DNA from: Vibrio intestinalis
GTDB lineage: Bacteria; Pseudomonadota; Gammaproteobacteria; Enterobacterales; Vibrionaceae
Assembly: GCF_025195085.2 (NCBI RefSeq)
Contig: NZ_JANAVY020000001.1
Coordinates: 558,001 to 622,000 of the forward strand
Direction: 5' to 3'
DNA: 64,000 nt
This document shows positions 35,712-45,372 of this stretch, piece after piece. Within the stretch, counting starts at the first letter, position 1. Each line of letters opens with the position of its first letter. The notes beneath the pieces are model-generated. The model saw nothing but the letters and a program-made list of their open reading frames with translations, was not told the origin of the DNA and made no database searches. A program made the translations under genes and the position numbers.

Positions 35712-35757
35712 ATTCTCTGAGTCATCGTCAATGAGGGCATAAGCGCCCTCGAATAAA

Positions 35758-35967
35758 TCATAACTCAGCATAGCAATATCTATCGTTAACACGCTGCTGA
35801 ATCCATTCCTGCACCTCACTCTCTACCCAAGCAACAGCACGTCCACCAAGCGGAACTTGCGCCGGAAACTGGTTTGCTTCGATAAAGCGGTACATACAAG
35901 AACGTGATAAGCCAGTCATGCCAAGCACTTCATTTAGACGGATCAAACGGATAGTTGGTTTAGACAT
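35758..35967 (-). CDS. AlpA-family regulator next to the integrase
   Basis: 69 residues. RLIRLNEVLGMTGLSRSCMY and GGRAVAWVESEVQEWIQQ define the AlpA helix-turn-helix. Closely similar to the island's other AlpA gene. It is immediately downstream of the integrase on the same strand, 92 bases apart in the opposite order to transcription. In related P4-like elements AlpA controls excision. Confidence 0.9.
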   Translation of the reverse strand: MSKPTIRLIRLNEVLGMTGLSRSCMYRFIEANQFPAQVPLGGRAVAWVESEVQEWIQQRVNDRYCYAEL

Positions 35968-36059
35968 ACATACCTCTTCTGTGTGTGAACATCACATAGA
36001 TAACATATGCCTGTAAAAATTTTGAACGATAGCAAGTGGCCGTATAATACGGCCATAAA

Positions 36060-37292
36060 TCAGATAACCTGGCTTAAATGACGTGAACCTGTAACGCTGT
36101 AACTTCCATAACTCGATTTGTTGATATGTTCACTCCACCAGCTCATTAATTTACGACGTGAATCCAAGTAATCAGTGCGGTTGTAAGCTTTGCGTATTTG
36201 ATTTTTGTCTGTATGGGCAAGCGCAGCCTCAATCACATCTGCATCAAAGCCTTGTTCGTTAAGTGTAGTACTGGCTAAAGCTCGAAGGCCGTGAGCTGTC
36301 GTCCTATCTTTAAACCCCATCCGCCCTAGTGCTTTGTTGGCTGTTTCAGAATCAGTTGGGACCTTAGGATTGCGACTCGATGGAAATATAAACTCTCGAT
36401 GTCCGCTAATTGGCTTGATCGCTTCAAGAATTGCCAGAGTTTGCGTCGTAAGTGGAACTACATGCTCACGGTTCATTTTCATACGTTCTTTCGGGATAAT
36501 CCATAGCTGGTTTACCATATCTATTTCTTCCCAGCGAGCGCCTGACGCCTCATTAGGGCGAACCATGGTATGAAGCTGCCATTCAATCAAAAAGCGCGTC
36601 ACGTACTGAATATTGGCTGTTGCTACCGTGCGAATAAGTTCATGCATCTCATGAGGCTGTAGCGCTTTCATGTGCACTACTTTGTGTTTCTTGAACACAT
36701 CACGGATACCAGATAATGGATTAGAATGAATCACTCCGCTGTTTACAGCATAATTCATGATCTCATTCATCAGTTGGGCGGTACGTTTTACAGTTTCTAA
36801 TAAGCCTTGTGTTTCAACGGGACGCAACGCCGCAATAGCGATAGGCGCCGTGATTTTGTTAACGGGTATTGTGCCTAGCTTAGGAAAGGCATAGAGCTCC
36901 AATTTGCGCCAGTTACCATTAAGAGTCTTCTCTTTTATCTGCCCTTCCTTTGCAGCCTTCCACTGCTCAGCGACAAACTTGAACGTCGCATTTTGCTCAA
37001 CAATAACTTTGGCTCTTTGCTCTTCTTTGGCCAACTGAGGATCAATACCATCCGCAAGCATCTTTCGAGCCTCTAACGCTTTCTCCCGTGCTTCTGCCAA
37101 AGACATATCTGGATAAGTACCAAAGGAAAGATAAGTGATTTTGTCCTGACCAGGTCGTTTATAACGAAACTGCCAAGAACGTGAATTGCTTGTACGCACG
37201 CAGAAGTAGAGATTGCCGCCATCAGATAAGCGATAGAGCTTATCTTTGGGCTTTGCCGTTTGGACTTGCCTAGCCGTGAGATTATTCGCCAT
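36060..37292 (-). CDS. P4-type tyrosine integrase
   Basis: 410 residues. N-terminal DUF4102-type arm-binding domain (LTARQVQTAKPKDKLYRLSD), core-binding domain (about 105-190), then the catalytic domain with the first Arg in HTMVRPNEASGARW, HGLR in TTAHGLRALASTTLNE, the following His in ALAHTDKNQIRKAYNR and the nucleophile Tyr in that segment. All canonical R-H-R-H/Y elements are present. The gene is 312 bases from the tRNA-Ser 3' end, its expected target, and reads leftward away from it. The intact catalytic set implies the island may still excise. Confidence 0.95.
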   Translation of the reverse strand: MANNLTARQVQTAKPKDKLYRLSDGGNLYFCVRTSNSRSWQFRYKRPGQDKITYLSFGTYPDMSLAEAREKALEARKMLADGIDPQLAKEEQRAKVIVEQNATFKFVAEQWKAAKEGQIKEKTLNGNWRKLELYAFPKLGTIPVNKITAPIAIAALRPVETQGLLETVKRTAQLMNEIMNYAVNSGVIHSNPLSGIRDVFKKHKVVHMKALQPHEMHELIRTVATANIQYVTRFLIEWQLHTMVRPNEASGARWEEIDMVNQLWIIPKERMKMNREHVVPLTTQTLAILEAIKPISGHREFIFPSSRNPKVPTDSETANKALGRMGFKDRTTAHGLRALASTTLNEQGFDADVIEAALAHTDKNQIRKAYNRTDYLDSRRKLMSWWSEHINKSSYGSYSVTGSRHLSQVI

Positions 37293-37303
37293 TTTGATCC
37301 CTC

Positions 37304-37490
37304 AAGTAATACCTGAACAAAACTCAATTTTCGAAAAACCTAGGTATTACTTTTGGTCTATAACTGCTTAACTTACATAAAGTTAAAGATCGAACTGATA
37401 GAGAAAATGACGATAAAGTAATACCTGATTTAGTGCTCAAAAGTAATACTAGCATCAAGTAGGAATACTGGGTATTACTTTAGGTATTAC
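37304..37490. repeat. Six AAGTAATACC-type elements in front of the integrase
   Basis: Direct and inverse copies at 37304-37314 (AAGTAATACCT), 37342-37354 (AGGTATTACTTTT), 37415-37426 (AAAGTAATACCT), 37441-37450 (AAGTAATACT), 37471-37480 (GGTATTACTT) and 37482-37490 (AGGTATTAC). Similar copies occur near the other att site (10670-10692). They lie in the attP-like region between the integrase and the tRNA, as expected for arm-type integrase or excisionase binding sites, and overlap the integrase promoter. Confidence 0.7.
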
Positions 37491-37566
37491 ACTAGACAAG
37501 CGCTTTTACGACACTTTATGGAACGCTACGAAACCGTAACTTATTGATTTTGAAAAGTTTTAGATA

Positions 37567-37604
37567 AGAAAAAAGACGTCCTGAGACGTCTTTAAACTTG
37601 AATG
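37567..37604 (-). terminator. Terminator of tRNA-Ser, part of the right att repeat
   Basis: AAAAGACGTC (37571-37580) and GACGTCTTT (37584-37592) form a stem; on the minus strand the A-run gives a U-tail. The sequence is nearly identical to the hairpin at 10561-10583, so the terminator is part of the duplicated att region. Confidence 0.75.
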
Positions 37605-37692
37605 TGGCGGTGAGTGAGAGATTCGAACTCTCGATACGTTGCCGTATACACACTTTCCAGGCGTGCTCCTTCAGCCACTCGGACAACTCACC
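37605..37692 (-). tRNA. tRNA-Ser(GGA), island integration site
   Basis: Read on the minus strand: the acceptor stem GGTGAGT pairs with ACTCACC, then G and encoded CCA at the 3' end. The anticodon loop reads CTGGAAA, giving anticodon GGA (Ser, UCC/UCU codons). A long variable arm, typical of serine tRNAs, and the T-loop TTCGAAT are present. Length is 88 including CCA. A TATAAT box lies upstream at 37742-37747 on the minus strand. The integrase-bearing island joins at its 3' end, which is restored intact. Confidence 0.95.
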
Positions 37693-37836
37693 GAATCAAA
37701 TTGTGGTTAGCGCTGTTGGCTAACGAGGCGCTAATTTAATGATTATAACCAGTTAGGTCAACCCTTAACGAGAAAAAATCGCGATAAGATGAGCTAACTG
37801 GTTACGGAGTAACTGATATGACGAACAATCCACCAG

Positions 37837-38286
37837 CTACACTTGTGAGTAGTAACCCGGCACTTTAAACCATTTACGACACATATCTAGGAAGTAGCCA
37901 TACACCACGCCCATACCACATGATACCACTGCGTTAGACGCCACTGCCGTCATGATTTGCTCTGAAGATGCGCCAACTACCAACAAGATGCCTGCGTAAA
38001 CCGGTGACTGGAATAGTACATAAGCGATCAAATCGGAAAGATTTTTAATACGGCCTGATGCAGAGAATCTCGCACCCTGTCGTAATACGAAGTCTCTAAA
38101 AATGCCGTATGGCCATGCAATGGCGATGTTTACGGGGATCGATAACGTTCGCGACGCCAACGACTGTTCAAACGTCATACCCGAAACGAAGATCTCAATG
38201 ATCATGCCAGAAATAAAGCAAAACACCACCATGGCAAACGTATCTGCTGCAGCGTGGCGAATACAGAAAGGACCACGAACTTTCAT
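37837..38286 (-). CDS. alaE: L-alanine exporter AlaE
   Basis: 149 residues with about four membrane helices ([38 protein letters not shown] and two more). The opening [19 protein letters not shown] is a hallmark of the AlaE/YgaW family, which exports L-alanine when its pool rises. It is a single-gene unit, the first core gene beyond the tRNA. Family assignment by pattern. Confidence 0.88.
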   Translation of the reverse strand: MKVRGPFCIRHAAADTFAMVVFCFISGMIIEIFVSGMTFEQSLASRTLSIPVNIAIAWPYGIFRDFVLRQGARFSASGRIKNLSDLIAYVLFQSPVYAGILLVVGASSEQIMTAVASNAVVSCGMGVVYGYFLDMCRKWFKVPGYYSQV

Positions 38287-38526
38287 ACCAAAACCTCAAA
38301 ACAAATCACTATTAACTACAACAAAGAACAATATAAATCACCACGATTATACGACCATGGCAGTTTGTTGCGCTATTAGAACATGAAAATATTAGATTTA
38401 GATTCTATTTTTGGATAAGTTTGGTAAATAAAGAACTGGTTTTGAAAATAAAACTAGAGAAAATGACTACTATTAGCCATTCACTCCAGAAATCATTGTA
38501 AGTTGAACCAAAAATGTAATTTATTT

Positions 38527-40956
38527 TCAGTAGTCTTTGAGTAAAACCGTGAGAACATCAAGTTGATGTGAGGTAGGTAGCTCTTTTTCTTCAAGCAAGG
38601 AGGAGATTAATGCGATCAAGTTCTCAGTGGAATCATGGGCAACTGACACAACGTGCTCCAAAATCACATGAAGGATTCGTGAAACCTCATCGTAAAGCTG
38701 ATCTTCAACTGCAATGTGTAAAGAAATCAGCTGTTGTTCAGTATTGAACTCTTCTTTGGCGGATTGAGATGTCGGCACTGAACTGAATTGGTAAAGCTTG
38801 CTTGAGTAGCGGTGTAGTGCATCGTCGAGCTCTTTTTCATTAATCGGCTTAGATATAATGTAATCAACACCAGCCACTAACATCCTTTCGCGAGTTTCTT
38901 TAAATAAGTCAGCCGTACAGCCGAAAATAAGTGTGTTGGCTTGTTTCACCTTAAGCGCTCGAATTTCACTTGTGGCGGTAATCCCATCTTTTATTGGCAT
39001 GTGATTATCCATTAAGATCAGATCGTACTGCCCGCTCTCCACTTCTTGTACTGCCGCTTCACCATTTTCCACGCAATGGCATTCAAAGCCTTTACTGCTC
39101 ATAAAGGTTTTGATGATGATGGTATTGGTTCGGTTATCTTCCACAATCAGAGCTTTAAGCCCGGTGTAGTCGAGTTTGCGGTGTTCGACGATTTCAAGCT
39201 CCCCTGGCGGGCAGATTTCCATATCAAGCAAAATGTCGAACGTAGTGCCTACCCCAACCGTACTTTGCACAGAAATATCGCCATCCATCAGTTCGGTGAT
39301 TTGCTTTACAATCGCAAGGCCAAGCCCCGTCCCACCGAAGCGTCGCGTGGTTGAAGACTCAGCCTGTTCAAATGGATTAAAGATTTTATGTTGGGCACTC
39401 TTATCAATGCCAATGCCTGAATCTTTCACTTTAATGTTGAGGAAGTTTCGACCATCGACGGTAACCTCATCAAAATGGGCTTCAACTGAGCCTGTCGCAG
39501 TAAACTTAACCGCGTTATTTAGAAGATTAAACAGCACCTGTCTTAAGCGCGCCTTATCGGAGCGATACCAGCGCTCTTTTTCCACATGATTGATAATCTT
39601 GAACTCTAACCCTTTTTCAGAGCACAAGGTGTAATACACACTGTTGATACTGCCAATGATGGACTCAAGTGGAAACTCTGCTCGCTCTAGCTCTAAATGG
39701 CCTTGCTCTATCTTAGAAAAATCAAGAATTTCATTAAGTAGCAACATCATATGGTCGCCTGAATCATAGAGCGTTTTAAGATGCTTACGCTGCTCATCAT
39801 CCAAATCGGTTTTGAGTAAAATTTGTGCTGTACCTAACACACCATTCATTGGTGTGCGAATCTCATGGGATATGGTTGCCAAAAACGCGCTTTTCGCTTT
39901 GGTTGAAGCTTGAGCTTTGCGCTTCTCTTGCTCAAGGAAAACAGTCTTCTGATTAAAAGCGTCAATCAGATGTTTGATTTCATCTTTACTCTGGTAGCTA
40001 AAATCAATGATGCCGCCTTCTTTGGAGTCATCGACCTTTTTAGCGATGATGGCAATAGGCTCGATCAAGTAACGATTGATCACCACATAACCAAACAGCA
40101 CACAGACGATCATAATTGGCATCAGGCCAAACTCTACCTTACCCACCAAATCGTACACTTGCTCTGTTACCAAACGTTTGGCATTCACCACATCAATATT
40201 CCAATTGAATTGACCAAACTGATTACGGCTGATGTAAATGTCTTTGGTGATTTGGAAGTTGTGCTCGGTAATGACATCTCCGTAGCCATCACGCACTACG
40301 ACTCCCAAGTTGTGTTCTTCCGCATGCAGGCGAACAAACTCGACCAAGCTAACCAATGCGACATCTATAGTCGCAACCCCAGCAAACTGACCTTCGACAT
40401 AATAAGGGGCGGAAGCGGTGATCATCTGAACGTGAGTAAATGGATCAATATAAACCGGAGACCAACTCACCGTGCCTAACGGCTTATCAACCACTGAGGC
40501 ATACCATGATTCATTATCATAGCCACCAGATTCTGGGTTATCCCACGAGTAGATCCTGTCCACTACACCATCACTAGCGCGATTAAAAAACAGGCTTTTG
40601 TATGGCGTTTGCTCATCAACTGAATAGGGAATCGGCCATAAGCCACCACTTACAGCAACACCATCGACCACAGAGAAGAGTGATTGAAGCATCTCGGCTT
40701 GCAAGGGTTGGGATTTACCCGTGTTACCGATACTGACAATACTTTGCAATATGCCAAGCGAGCTATTAAGCGGCGCTTCTATTTGACTTGAAATGATTTT
40801 GGTTCGGGAATCAAGGTTTTGTACCAACTGATCGCGTATTGGTGGTTCAACTACAAGGTAGCTCACGGTACCCACCGTTGCTAATACAATAGCAAGGTAA
40901 GCCGCCAACGCTAAGATGCTTTTCCTTTTGAGCGAAGATCGTATTTCCATAACCAA
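38527..40956 (-). CDS. Cache-domain hybrid histidine kinase with receiver domain
   Basis: 809 residues. A first helix (LALAAYLAIVLATVGTVSYL) precedes a double-Cache periplasmic sensor of about 240 residues (GGLWPIPYS, WSPVYIDPFTH, GVATIDVAL). The second helix is followed by a HAMP-like segment. The phosphoacceptor His is in SHEIRTPMNG, the ATPase motifs are NLLNNAVKF, DSGIGI and GGTGLGLAI, and the receiver has VEDNRTN, the Asp in LILMDNHMP and SKPI. There is no clear Hpt histidine, so the relay needs a partner. The receiver resembles that of the kinase at 344, so they may be paralogues. Ligand unknown. Confidence 0.92.
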   Translation of the reverse strand: MVMEIRSSLKRKSILALAAYLAIVLATVGTVSYLVVEPPIRDQLVQNLDSRTKIISSQIEAPLNSSLGILQSIVSIGNTGKSQPLQAEMLQSLFSVVDGVAVSGGLWPIPYSVDEQTPYKSLFFNRASDGVVDRIYSWDNPESGGYDNESWYASVVDKPLGTVSWSPVYIDPFTHVQMITASAPYYVEGQFAGVATIDVALVSLVEFVRLHAEEHNLGVVVRDGYGDVITEHNFQITKDIYISRNQFGQFNWNIDVVNAKRLVTEQVYDLVGKVEFGLMPIMIVCVLFGYVVINRYLIEPIAIIAKKVDDSKEGGIIDFSYQSKDEIKHLIDAFNQKTVFLEQEKRKAQASTKAKSAFLATISHEIRTPMNGVLGTAQILLKTDLDDEQRKHLKTLYDSGDHMMLLLNEILDFSKIEQGHLELERAEFPLESIIGSINSVYYTLCSEKGLEFKIINHVEKERWYRSDKARLRQVLFNLLNNAVKFTATGSVEAHFDEVTVDGRNFLNIKVKDSGIGIDKSAQHKIFNPFEQAESSTTRRFGGTGLGLAIVKQITELMDGDISVQSTVGVGTTFDILLDMEICPPGELEIVEHRKLDYTGLKALIVEDNRTNTIIIKTFMSSKGFECHCVENGEAAVQEVESGQYDLILMDNHMPIKDGITATSEIRALKVKQANTLIFGCTADLFKETRERMLVAGVDYIISKPINEKELDDALHRYSSKLYQFSSVPTSQSAKEEFNTEQQLISLHIAVEDQLYDEVSRILHVILEHVVSVAHDSTENLIALISSLLEEKELPTSHQLDVLTVLLKDY

Positions 40957-41070
40957 CTGAATTTTTGATGTTTATGAAAAATTATAGTCAATAGTTGGTA
41001 ACAGCAACCTATTTTTGTGTGATTGGTGCTGTTACTATTGTTTTTTTGAATCTAGCTATCGGTAACCATT

Positions 41071-41643
41071 TTGATACTACAACAACTTCTCTCTTTGCCA
41101 GAGCTACAAGATAAACTGATTAATGAAGCGAAATCTCGCGGTTTTATTACCGCTATGGCTGCCGCTCCTCACACCTTAGACCCTCATGAATGGCTACCGT
41201 TCTTATGGGGTGGCGAAGAAGTCGCACCGTTTCAAGATGGCGAACAGCTAGAGTGCTATATTGAACAAATCATTGCGATTTGGAATGAATACCGCCCAGC
41301 GCTGCTCAACAACGCTTGGCAATGGCCTGAAGGTTGTGAGTTAGACGAAGAAGAAATTGTTTCTGAGCAAACCCGTGATTTCTGTGAAGGCCTGCTTCAG
41401 GGCTGGCAACTAGCGCGTGATGATTGGGAATCCATCATGCCAGAAGAGAGTGAAGATAACGCCCTACTAGGCGGCGTGCTACTTTCACTGAGCATGCTTT
41501 ACGATCCAGAGACCTCAATTGCAACACTTGCAGAGCAAGGTATTGAGGGTCTAGAGCAGTTTGAAGAGATCTTCAACGCGATCCCAACAATGCTTTCTGG
41601 CTTAACGATGCGTGGCGTGCAGCTAGTAGAAGCTAACGCATAA
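41071..41643 (+). CDS. UPF0149 (YecA/YgfB) family protein
   Basis: 190 residues. FITAMAAAPHTLDPHEWLPFL, FCEGLLQGWQLARDDWE and LGGVLLSLSMLYDP match UPF0149. The start is TTG at 41071: no ATG exists upstream in frame and the N-terminus aligns with the family. YgfB in other bacteria represses genes; YecA has a C-terminal SEC-C zinc motif that is absent here. Function in this organism is unknown. Confidence 0.85.
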   Translation: MILQQLLSLPELQDKLINEAKSRGFITAMAAAPHTLDPHEWLPFLWGGEEVAPFQDGEQLECYIEQIIAIWNEYRPALLNNAWQWPEGCELDEEEIVSEQTRDFCEGLLQGWQLARDDWESIMPEESEDNALLGGVLLSLSMLYDPETSIATLAEQGIEGLEQFEEIFNAIPTMLSGLTMRGVQLVEANA

Positions 41644-41662
41644 AGCGTTCTCGAATAAACGT

Positions 41663-41696
41663 AAAAAGGGCTTCAATTCATATTGAAGCCCTTTTT
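41663..41696. terminator. Bidirectional terminator
   Basis: AAAAAGGGCTTCAAT (41663-41677), loop TCAT, ATTGAAGCCCTTTTT (41682-41696). A-run on one side and T-run on the other, so it serves both the UPF0149 gene and the convergent channel gene. Confidence 0.93.
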
Positions 41697-42731
41697 CTAT
41701 TTCAGTCTATCCCACTTAAAATCATCGATTCGCTCATCGGCGATATAAAATAACTTCATTCCCGGCGCAATGGTTACGTTCAAGTCTGGATTGAGCTCGA
41801 TGCTTTTCTCACCCTGAATCGCGATGAGCGTTGCTTGGTATTCTCGCTTCATGAACATGAATACCTGCTCAACATTAGTTTCAGCGGCACTTACTGGATA
41901 AAAAGTTGAGTACTGAGTCATGCCCCTTGTTGAAGCAAGCAACTCTTGATGCAAAGCACTTGAACCAGGGTCTACCGCAGCCTTAGCAAGCATTTCTGCA
42001 CCGACCGCAGGAATGCACTCAGCATTAGGGCAATGCTGGCTTAGAAGCGCGCTCAGAGCCTCATCTTTGAAATAGGCTACTAAGTGGGCATCAGGGTTGA
42101 TGTTGGAGCAATACAAAGCAGAAGAAAGCGTGATGTCATCTTCAAGGTTATCGACAATAATACAGCTTGCATCCGCGATACGAGCGTTCTTCATTTCTTG
42201 ACTGTCGGTATAGCTACTCACTTTCACGAACTCAATTTCACCCGGTAGCGGGTTTTCAATATCAGAACGAGAACAAAGTACAATCGGGCGATTGCCCTCT
42301 TCTTCATGTTGCAGCATACGAATCATATGCAAGGTGCGTTGGCCGTTCCAACCTAATAATAAAATATGATCGTTCACACTCAATTTCCTTTTCCCTAAAA
42401 CCCCAGCGCGCCAGTAATCGATTAGCCCAGTAGCGACTCTCCCCAGTAGCGCCGCAAACAATGCAAGCCCACCAGGAATCACAATAAGCGCAACCACCCA
42501 CTTACCTAAATCAGATTGTGGTGAGTAATCACCGTAGCCCACCGTCGATGCGGTCACCATCAAATAATACACAAACTGACCAAAACTCGAGGTCAACTCA
42601 TCTTCCCCTGCCCAAACAAGCAAAGACCAACAAACTGCGAGGTAAAGCAGTGACAGCAGAAGTAAGTTGCGATTAGTGATAGTGAATAGATTTGCCTGAA
42701 TCTTTCTTTTTAAATAGAGCCAAATCCCCAT
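41697..42731 (-). CDS. Potassium channel with RCK/TrkA-N domain
   Basis: 344 residues. Two membrane helices flank a pore loop with the potassium selectivity filter TVGYGD, followed by an RCK domain whose Rossmann start is HILLLGWNGQRT (GxGxxG-like variant). The last 80 residues look like a TrkA-C type domain (DLNVTIAPGMKLFYI). It is a two-helix KcsA/MthK-type channel in the inner membrane, likely gated by a nucleotide or ion at the RCK. It is a single gene. Confidence 0.92.
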   Translation of the reverse strand: MGIWLYLKRKIQANLFTITNRNLLLLSLLYLAVCWSLLVWAGEDELTSSFGQFVYYLMVTASTVGYGDYSPQSDLGKWVVALIVIPGGLALFAALLGRVATGLIDYWRAGVLGKRKLSVNDHILLLGWNGQRTLHMIRMLQHEEEGNRPIVLCSRSDIENPLPGEIEFVKVSSYTDSQEMKNARIADASCIIVDNLEDDITLSSALYCSNINPDAHLVAYFKDEALSALLSQHCPNAECIPAVGAEMLAKAAVDPGSSALHQELLASTRGMTQYSTFYPVSAAETNVEQVFMFMKREYQATLIAIQGEKSIELNPDLNVTIAPGMKLFYIADERIDDFKWDRLK

Positions 42732-42812
42732 GAATCTTCCTTTTGTGTTCGTATCTCTTCTTTATAGCAAATGAGGCCTAACTTGATAACCGCTGTCGTA
42801 AAGTCTAGATAC

Positions 42813-42838
42813 AAAAAAGACCAGCCATATGGCTGGTC
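42813..42838 (-). terminator. Terminator of nadA
   Basis: GACCAGCC (42819-42826), loop ATAT, GGCTGGTC (42831-42838), with an A-run at 42813-42818 that becomes the U-tail on the minus strand. Confidence 0.9.
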
Positions 42839-42857
42839 TCTTAATTCTTGGGATGAG

Positions 42858-43919
42858 TTAAGCGTTACCCTTAACTTGCATGTTCAACTCTTCAGCAAAG
42901 TCCAACATACGATTGAGTGGAATCAGCGATTTGACGCGTAGTTCATCATCAACAAAAATTTCATGCTCTTCGCCGCCATCTTTCAATGCTTTTTCGATAG
43001 CGTGTAAGCCATTCATAGCCATCCAAGGGCAATGTGCACAGCTACGACATGTCGCGCCATTACCTGCGGTTGGGGCTTCAATTAACTCTTTCTCCGGCAC
43101 TAACTGCTGCATCTTAAAGAAAATGCCTTTGTCCGTTGCAACGATCATTTGCTTATGCGGTAGCTCTTTCGCCGCCTTGATTAGCTGGCTAGTTGAACCT
43201 ACGGCATCTGCTAGTTCAACCACACTTGCTGGCGACTCAGGGTGAACCAGAATAGCCGCTTCTGGATAAACCGATTTCATCTTGCGCAGCGCATCAGCAG
43301 AGAACTCGTCATGCACAATACACTCACCTTGCCATAGCAGCATATCAGCGCCTGTTTTGTTGGCAATGTAAGAGCCTAAGTGACGATCTGGCCCCCAGAT
43401 GATTGGTTTATCTTCCGCGTCTAAGTGCTCAACGATTTCTAGCGCAATACTTGATGTTACCACCCAATCAGCACGCGCTTTTACTGCTGCTGAAGTATTG
43501 GCGTAAACCACCACGGTATGGTCAGGGTGAGCATCACAGAATTCAGTAAACTTGTCAGCTGGGCAACCCAAATCAAGCGAACACTCCGCTTCAAGGGTTG
43601 GCATAAGAATGCGTTTTTCCGGAGTAAGGATCTTGGCAGATTCACCCATAAAACGAACGCCACCGATAATCAGTGTGCTCGCTGGATGACGGTTACCAAA
43701 TTTGGCCATTTCAAGTGAATCGCCGACAAAGCCGCCGGTTTCTTCTGCCAAAGCTTGGATTTCAGGATCGGTATAGTAGTGCGCGATAAGTACCGCGTCT
43801 TTTTCTTTCAAAAGCTGTTTAATGTTTTCGATGTGCGCCTGTTTTTGTTCTTGTGTAAGAGGCGTCGGCTTAGGAGGAAAAGGATAAACAGTTTCGATTG
43901 TATCTAGAATGTGACTCAT
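42858..43919 (-). CDS. nadA: Quinolinate synthase NadA
   Basis: 353 residues, the expected length. It condenses iminoaspartate with dihydroxyacetone phosphate to give quinolinate in NAD synthesis. Cysteines for the [4Fe-4S] cluster are Cys113 (in [10 protein letters not shown]), the Cys in GECIVHDEF and those in [22 protein letters not shown], near the N-terminus, is also typical. It stands downstream of the Tol-Pal operon in the usual Vibrio order but has its own intergenic space and terminator. Confidence 0.97.
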   Translation of the reverse strand: MSHILDTIETVYPFPPKPTPLTQEQKQAHIENIKQLLKEKDAVLIAHYYTDPEIQALAEETGGFVGDSLEMAKFGNRHPASTLIIGGVRFMGESAKILTPEKRILMPTLEAECSLDLGCPADKFTEFCDAHPDHTVVVYANTSAAVKARADWVVTSSIALEIVEHLDAEDKPIIWGPDRHLGSYIANKTGADMLLWQGECIVHDEFSADALRKMKSVYPEAAILVHPESPASVVELADAVGSTSQLIKAAKELPHKQMIVATDKGIFFKMQQLVPEKELIEAPTAGNGATCRSCAHCPWMAMNGLHAIEKALKDGGEEHEIFVDDELRVKSLIPLNRMLDFAEELNMQVKGNA

Positions 43920-44011
43920 TGCTTTGCTCTACGCAACTTCCGTTAATCCGAGTATTGTAACTCCGATCGACATCAAGAATCAAAGTCCATTCAAAGCAAA
44001 CCATGAATACA

Positions 44012-44037
44012 AAAAGAGATGCATACGCATCTCTTTT
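44012..44037 (-). terminator. Terminator of the Tol-Pal operon
   Basis: AAAAGAGATGC (44012-44022), loop ATAC, GCATCTCTTTT (44027-44037). It lies just past the cpoB stop. Confidence 0.92.
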
Positions 44038-44039
44038 GA

Positions 44040-44807
44040 TTATTTAAGTTTTTCTTGAGCGATTTTTGCCGAAGCACTATCGGGGTACTCAGATACCACT
44101 TGTTGATAATACTTATTTGCTTGCTCTGAATTATTGTTTCGCGTGGCGATATCACCCAATTTAACCAACGCATCAGCGCGTTTATTGGAGTCTTTATACG
44201 CAATCACGGAAGCAAAGCTTTTCACCGCTTCTTTATCTTGCTTGTTGGCAAAATAGAGCTGGCCTAGCCAATAGTGAGAGTTTGGCGTAAAGCTAGAATT
44301 CGGATAATCTTTTTGGAACTTGTTAAAGGCTTCAATTGCGCCTTTATAGTCACGCTTTTCTAAAATCAGATCGACGGCGTTTTGATACGCGGTTTGCTCA
44401 TCCACATTAGTGCTAAACGTGCCTTGCGGTTCACTGTTATCTGCAGGTTGTTCTTGAGGTACAACTGCAGGCGCTGCCGCTTGATTACGAACTTTCTCAA
44501 GTTCGATAAACAGCTCGCGCTGACGCTGCAACATTTGCTGCATGTCGTAGTTGTTCTTTTCGATTTGTCCACGTAGCTCGCTTATCTCAAGCGCCATATC
44601 ATTCAATTGCTGCTGCATTTGAAGTTGAACACGATTGCGATTTTCTAGAAGGCGTTCTAAACGTTGGACGTCGGTTTCGTTGGAAGAGAATGAAGAGCTA
44701 CTGGAACTGCTGCCAATATCAGATACTGGAGCTGGTGCAGCGAACGCTAGGTTCGCTGCACTTGCCAGTAACGTAAGCGTAAAAACTTGCTTTAAGTTAC
44801 TGAACAT
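44040..44807 (-). CDS. cpoB: Cell division coordinator CpoB (YbgF)
   Basis: 255 residues. A signal peptide (LTLLASAANLAFAAPA) precedes a coiled-coil trimerisation region (about 48-105, many Gln/Leu) and C-terminal TPR repeats (YQNAVDLILEKRDYKGAIEA, HYWLGQLYF and others). In E. coli CpoB links PBP1B with Tol during septation. It closes the ybgC-tolQRAB-pal operon, 15 bases after pal. Confidence 0.95.
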   Translation of the reverse strand: MFSNLKQVFTLTLLASAANLAFAAPAPVSDIGSSSSSSSFSSNETDVQRLERLLENRNRVQLQMQQQLNDMALEISELRGQIEKNNYDMQQMLQRQRELFIELEKVRNQAAAPAVVPQEQPADNSEPQGTFSTNVDEQTAYQNAVDLILEKRDYKGAIEAFNKFQKDYPNSSFTPNSHYWLGQLYFANKQDKEAVKSFASVIAYKDSNKRADALVKLGDIATRNNNSEQANKYYQQVVSEYPDSASAKIAQEKLK

Positions 44808-44822
44808 CAGGTCATCCCCGAA

Positions 44823-45338
44823 TTAGTACACTAGAACTGCGCGGCGGTTCTTAGCGTATGCTTCGTTAGTTTGACCTAGAAGAAGAGGTTTCTCTTCACC
44901 GTAGCTAACGATAGAGATTTGGTCAGCAGTTACACCTAGAGCTTGTAGGTATAGAGATACTGCTTGAGCACGACGCTCGCCTAGTGCGATGTTGTACTCA
45001 GGAGTACCACGCTCGTCTGCGTGACCTTCGATAGTTACTTTGTGCGCAGGGTTAGTGCTTAGGTAAGCAGCGTGTAGCGCTAGAACTTTCTCGTAATCGC
45101 TGTCGATAGTTGCGTTATCGAATGCGAAGTAGATAGTTGAAGCTTGCATTGCTGCTTCTTTTAGCTCTTGCTCAGATAGTTGACCAACTTGGTCAATCGG
45201 AGTCGCTACAGTGTTAGAAGAGCCGTTGTTAGTTTCAGAGCCAGAAGCATTTGCTGCATCGTTGCTCGAGCTACACGCCGTTACCGCTAGAACTGGTAGT
45301 GCAATTAGTAGCCCTTTAAGAACTTTGTTCAGTTGCAT
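44823..45338 (-). CDS. pal: Peptidoglycan-associated lipoprotein Pal
   Basis: 171 residues. Lipobox LAVTAC gives an outer-membrane lipoprotein; the C-terminal OmpA-like domain has [20 protein letters not shown], the peptidoglycan-binding signature. It joins TolB to the wall and keeps the outer membrane anchored. Codon use looks highly optimised. It is directly downstream of tolB. Confidence 0.97.
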   Translation of the reverse strand: MQLNKVLKGLLIALPVLAVTACSSSNDAANASGSETNNGSSNTVATPIDQVGQLSEQELKEAAMQASTIYFAFDNATIDSDYEKVLALHAAYLSTNPAHKVTIEGHADERGTPEYNIALGERRAQAVSLYLQALGVTADQISIVSYGEEKPLLLGQTNEAYAKNRRAVLVY

Positions 45339-45372
45339 TGTTATGATTTCCTTACTTATTGATACTTATTTG

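Larger units (their letters stand above)
10591..37610. mobile_element. Genomic island integrated at tRNA-Ser(GGA)
   Basis: About 27 kb bounded by the tRNA-Ser gene on the right and a degenerate direct repeat of its 3' end on the left. A P4-type tyrosine integrase lies next to the tRNA. Two AlpA-type regulators, a RadC protein, two DUF2787 proteins and an HUH-like replication protein mark the backbone of Vibrio pathogenicity-type islands; as I recall, VSP-II carries AlpA, RNase H, pilin, RadC and DUF2787 genes too. The cargo is a type I restriction system with extra nucleases, a helicase and a pilin/GGDEF pair. I see no conjugation genes, so mobility would need help or is limited to excision. 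Confidence 0.85.
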
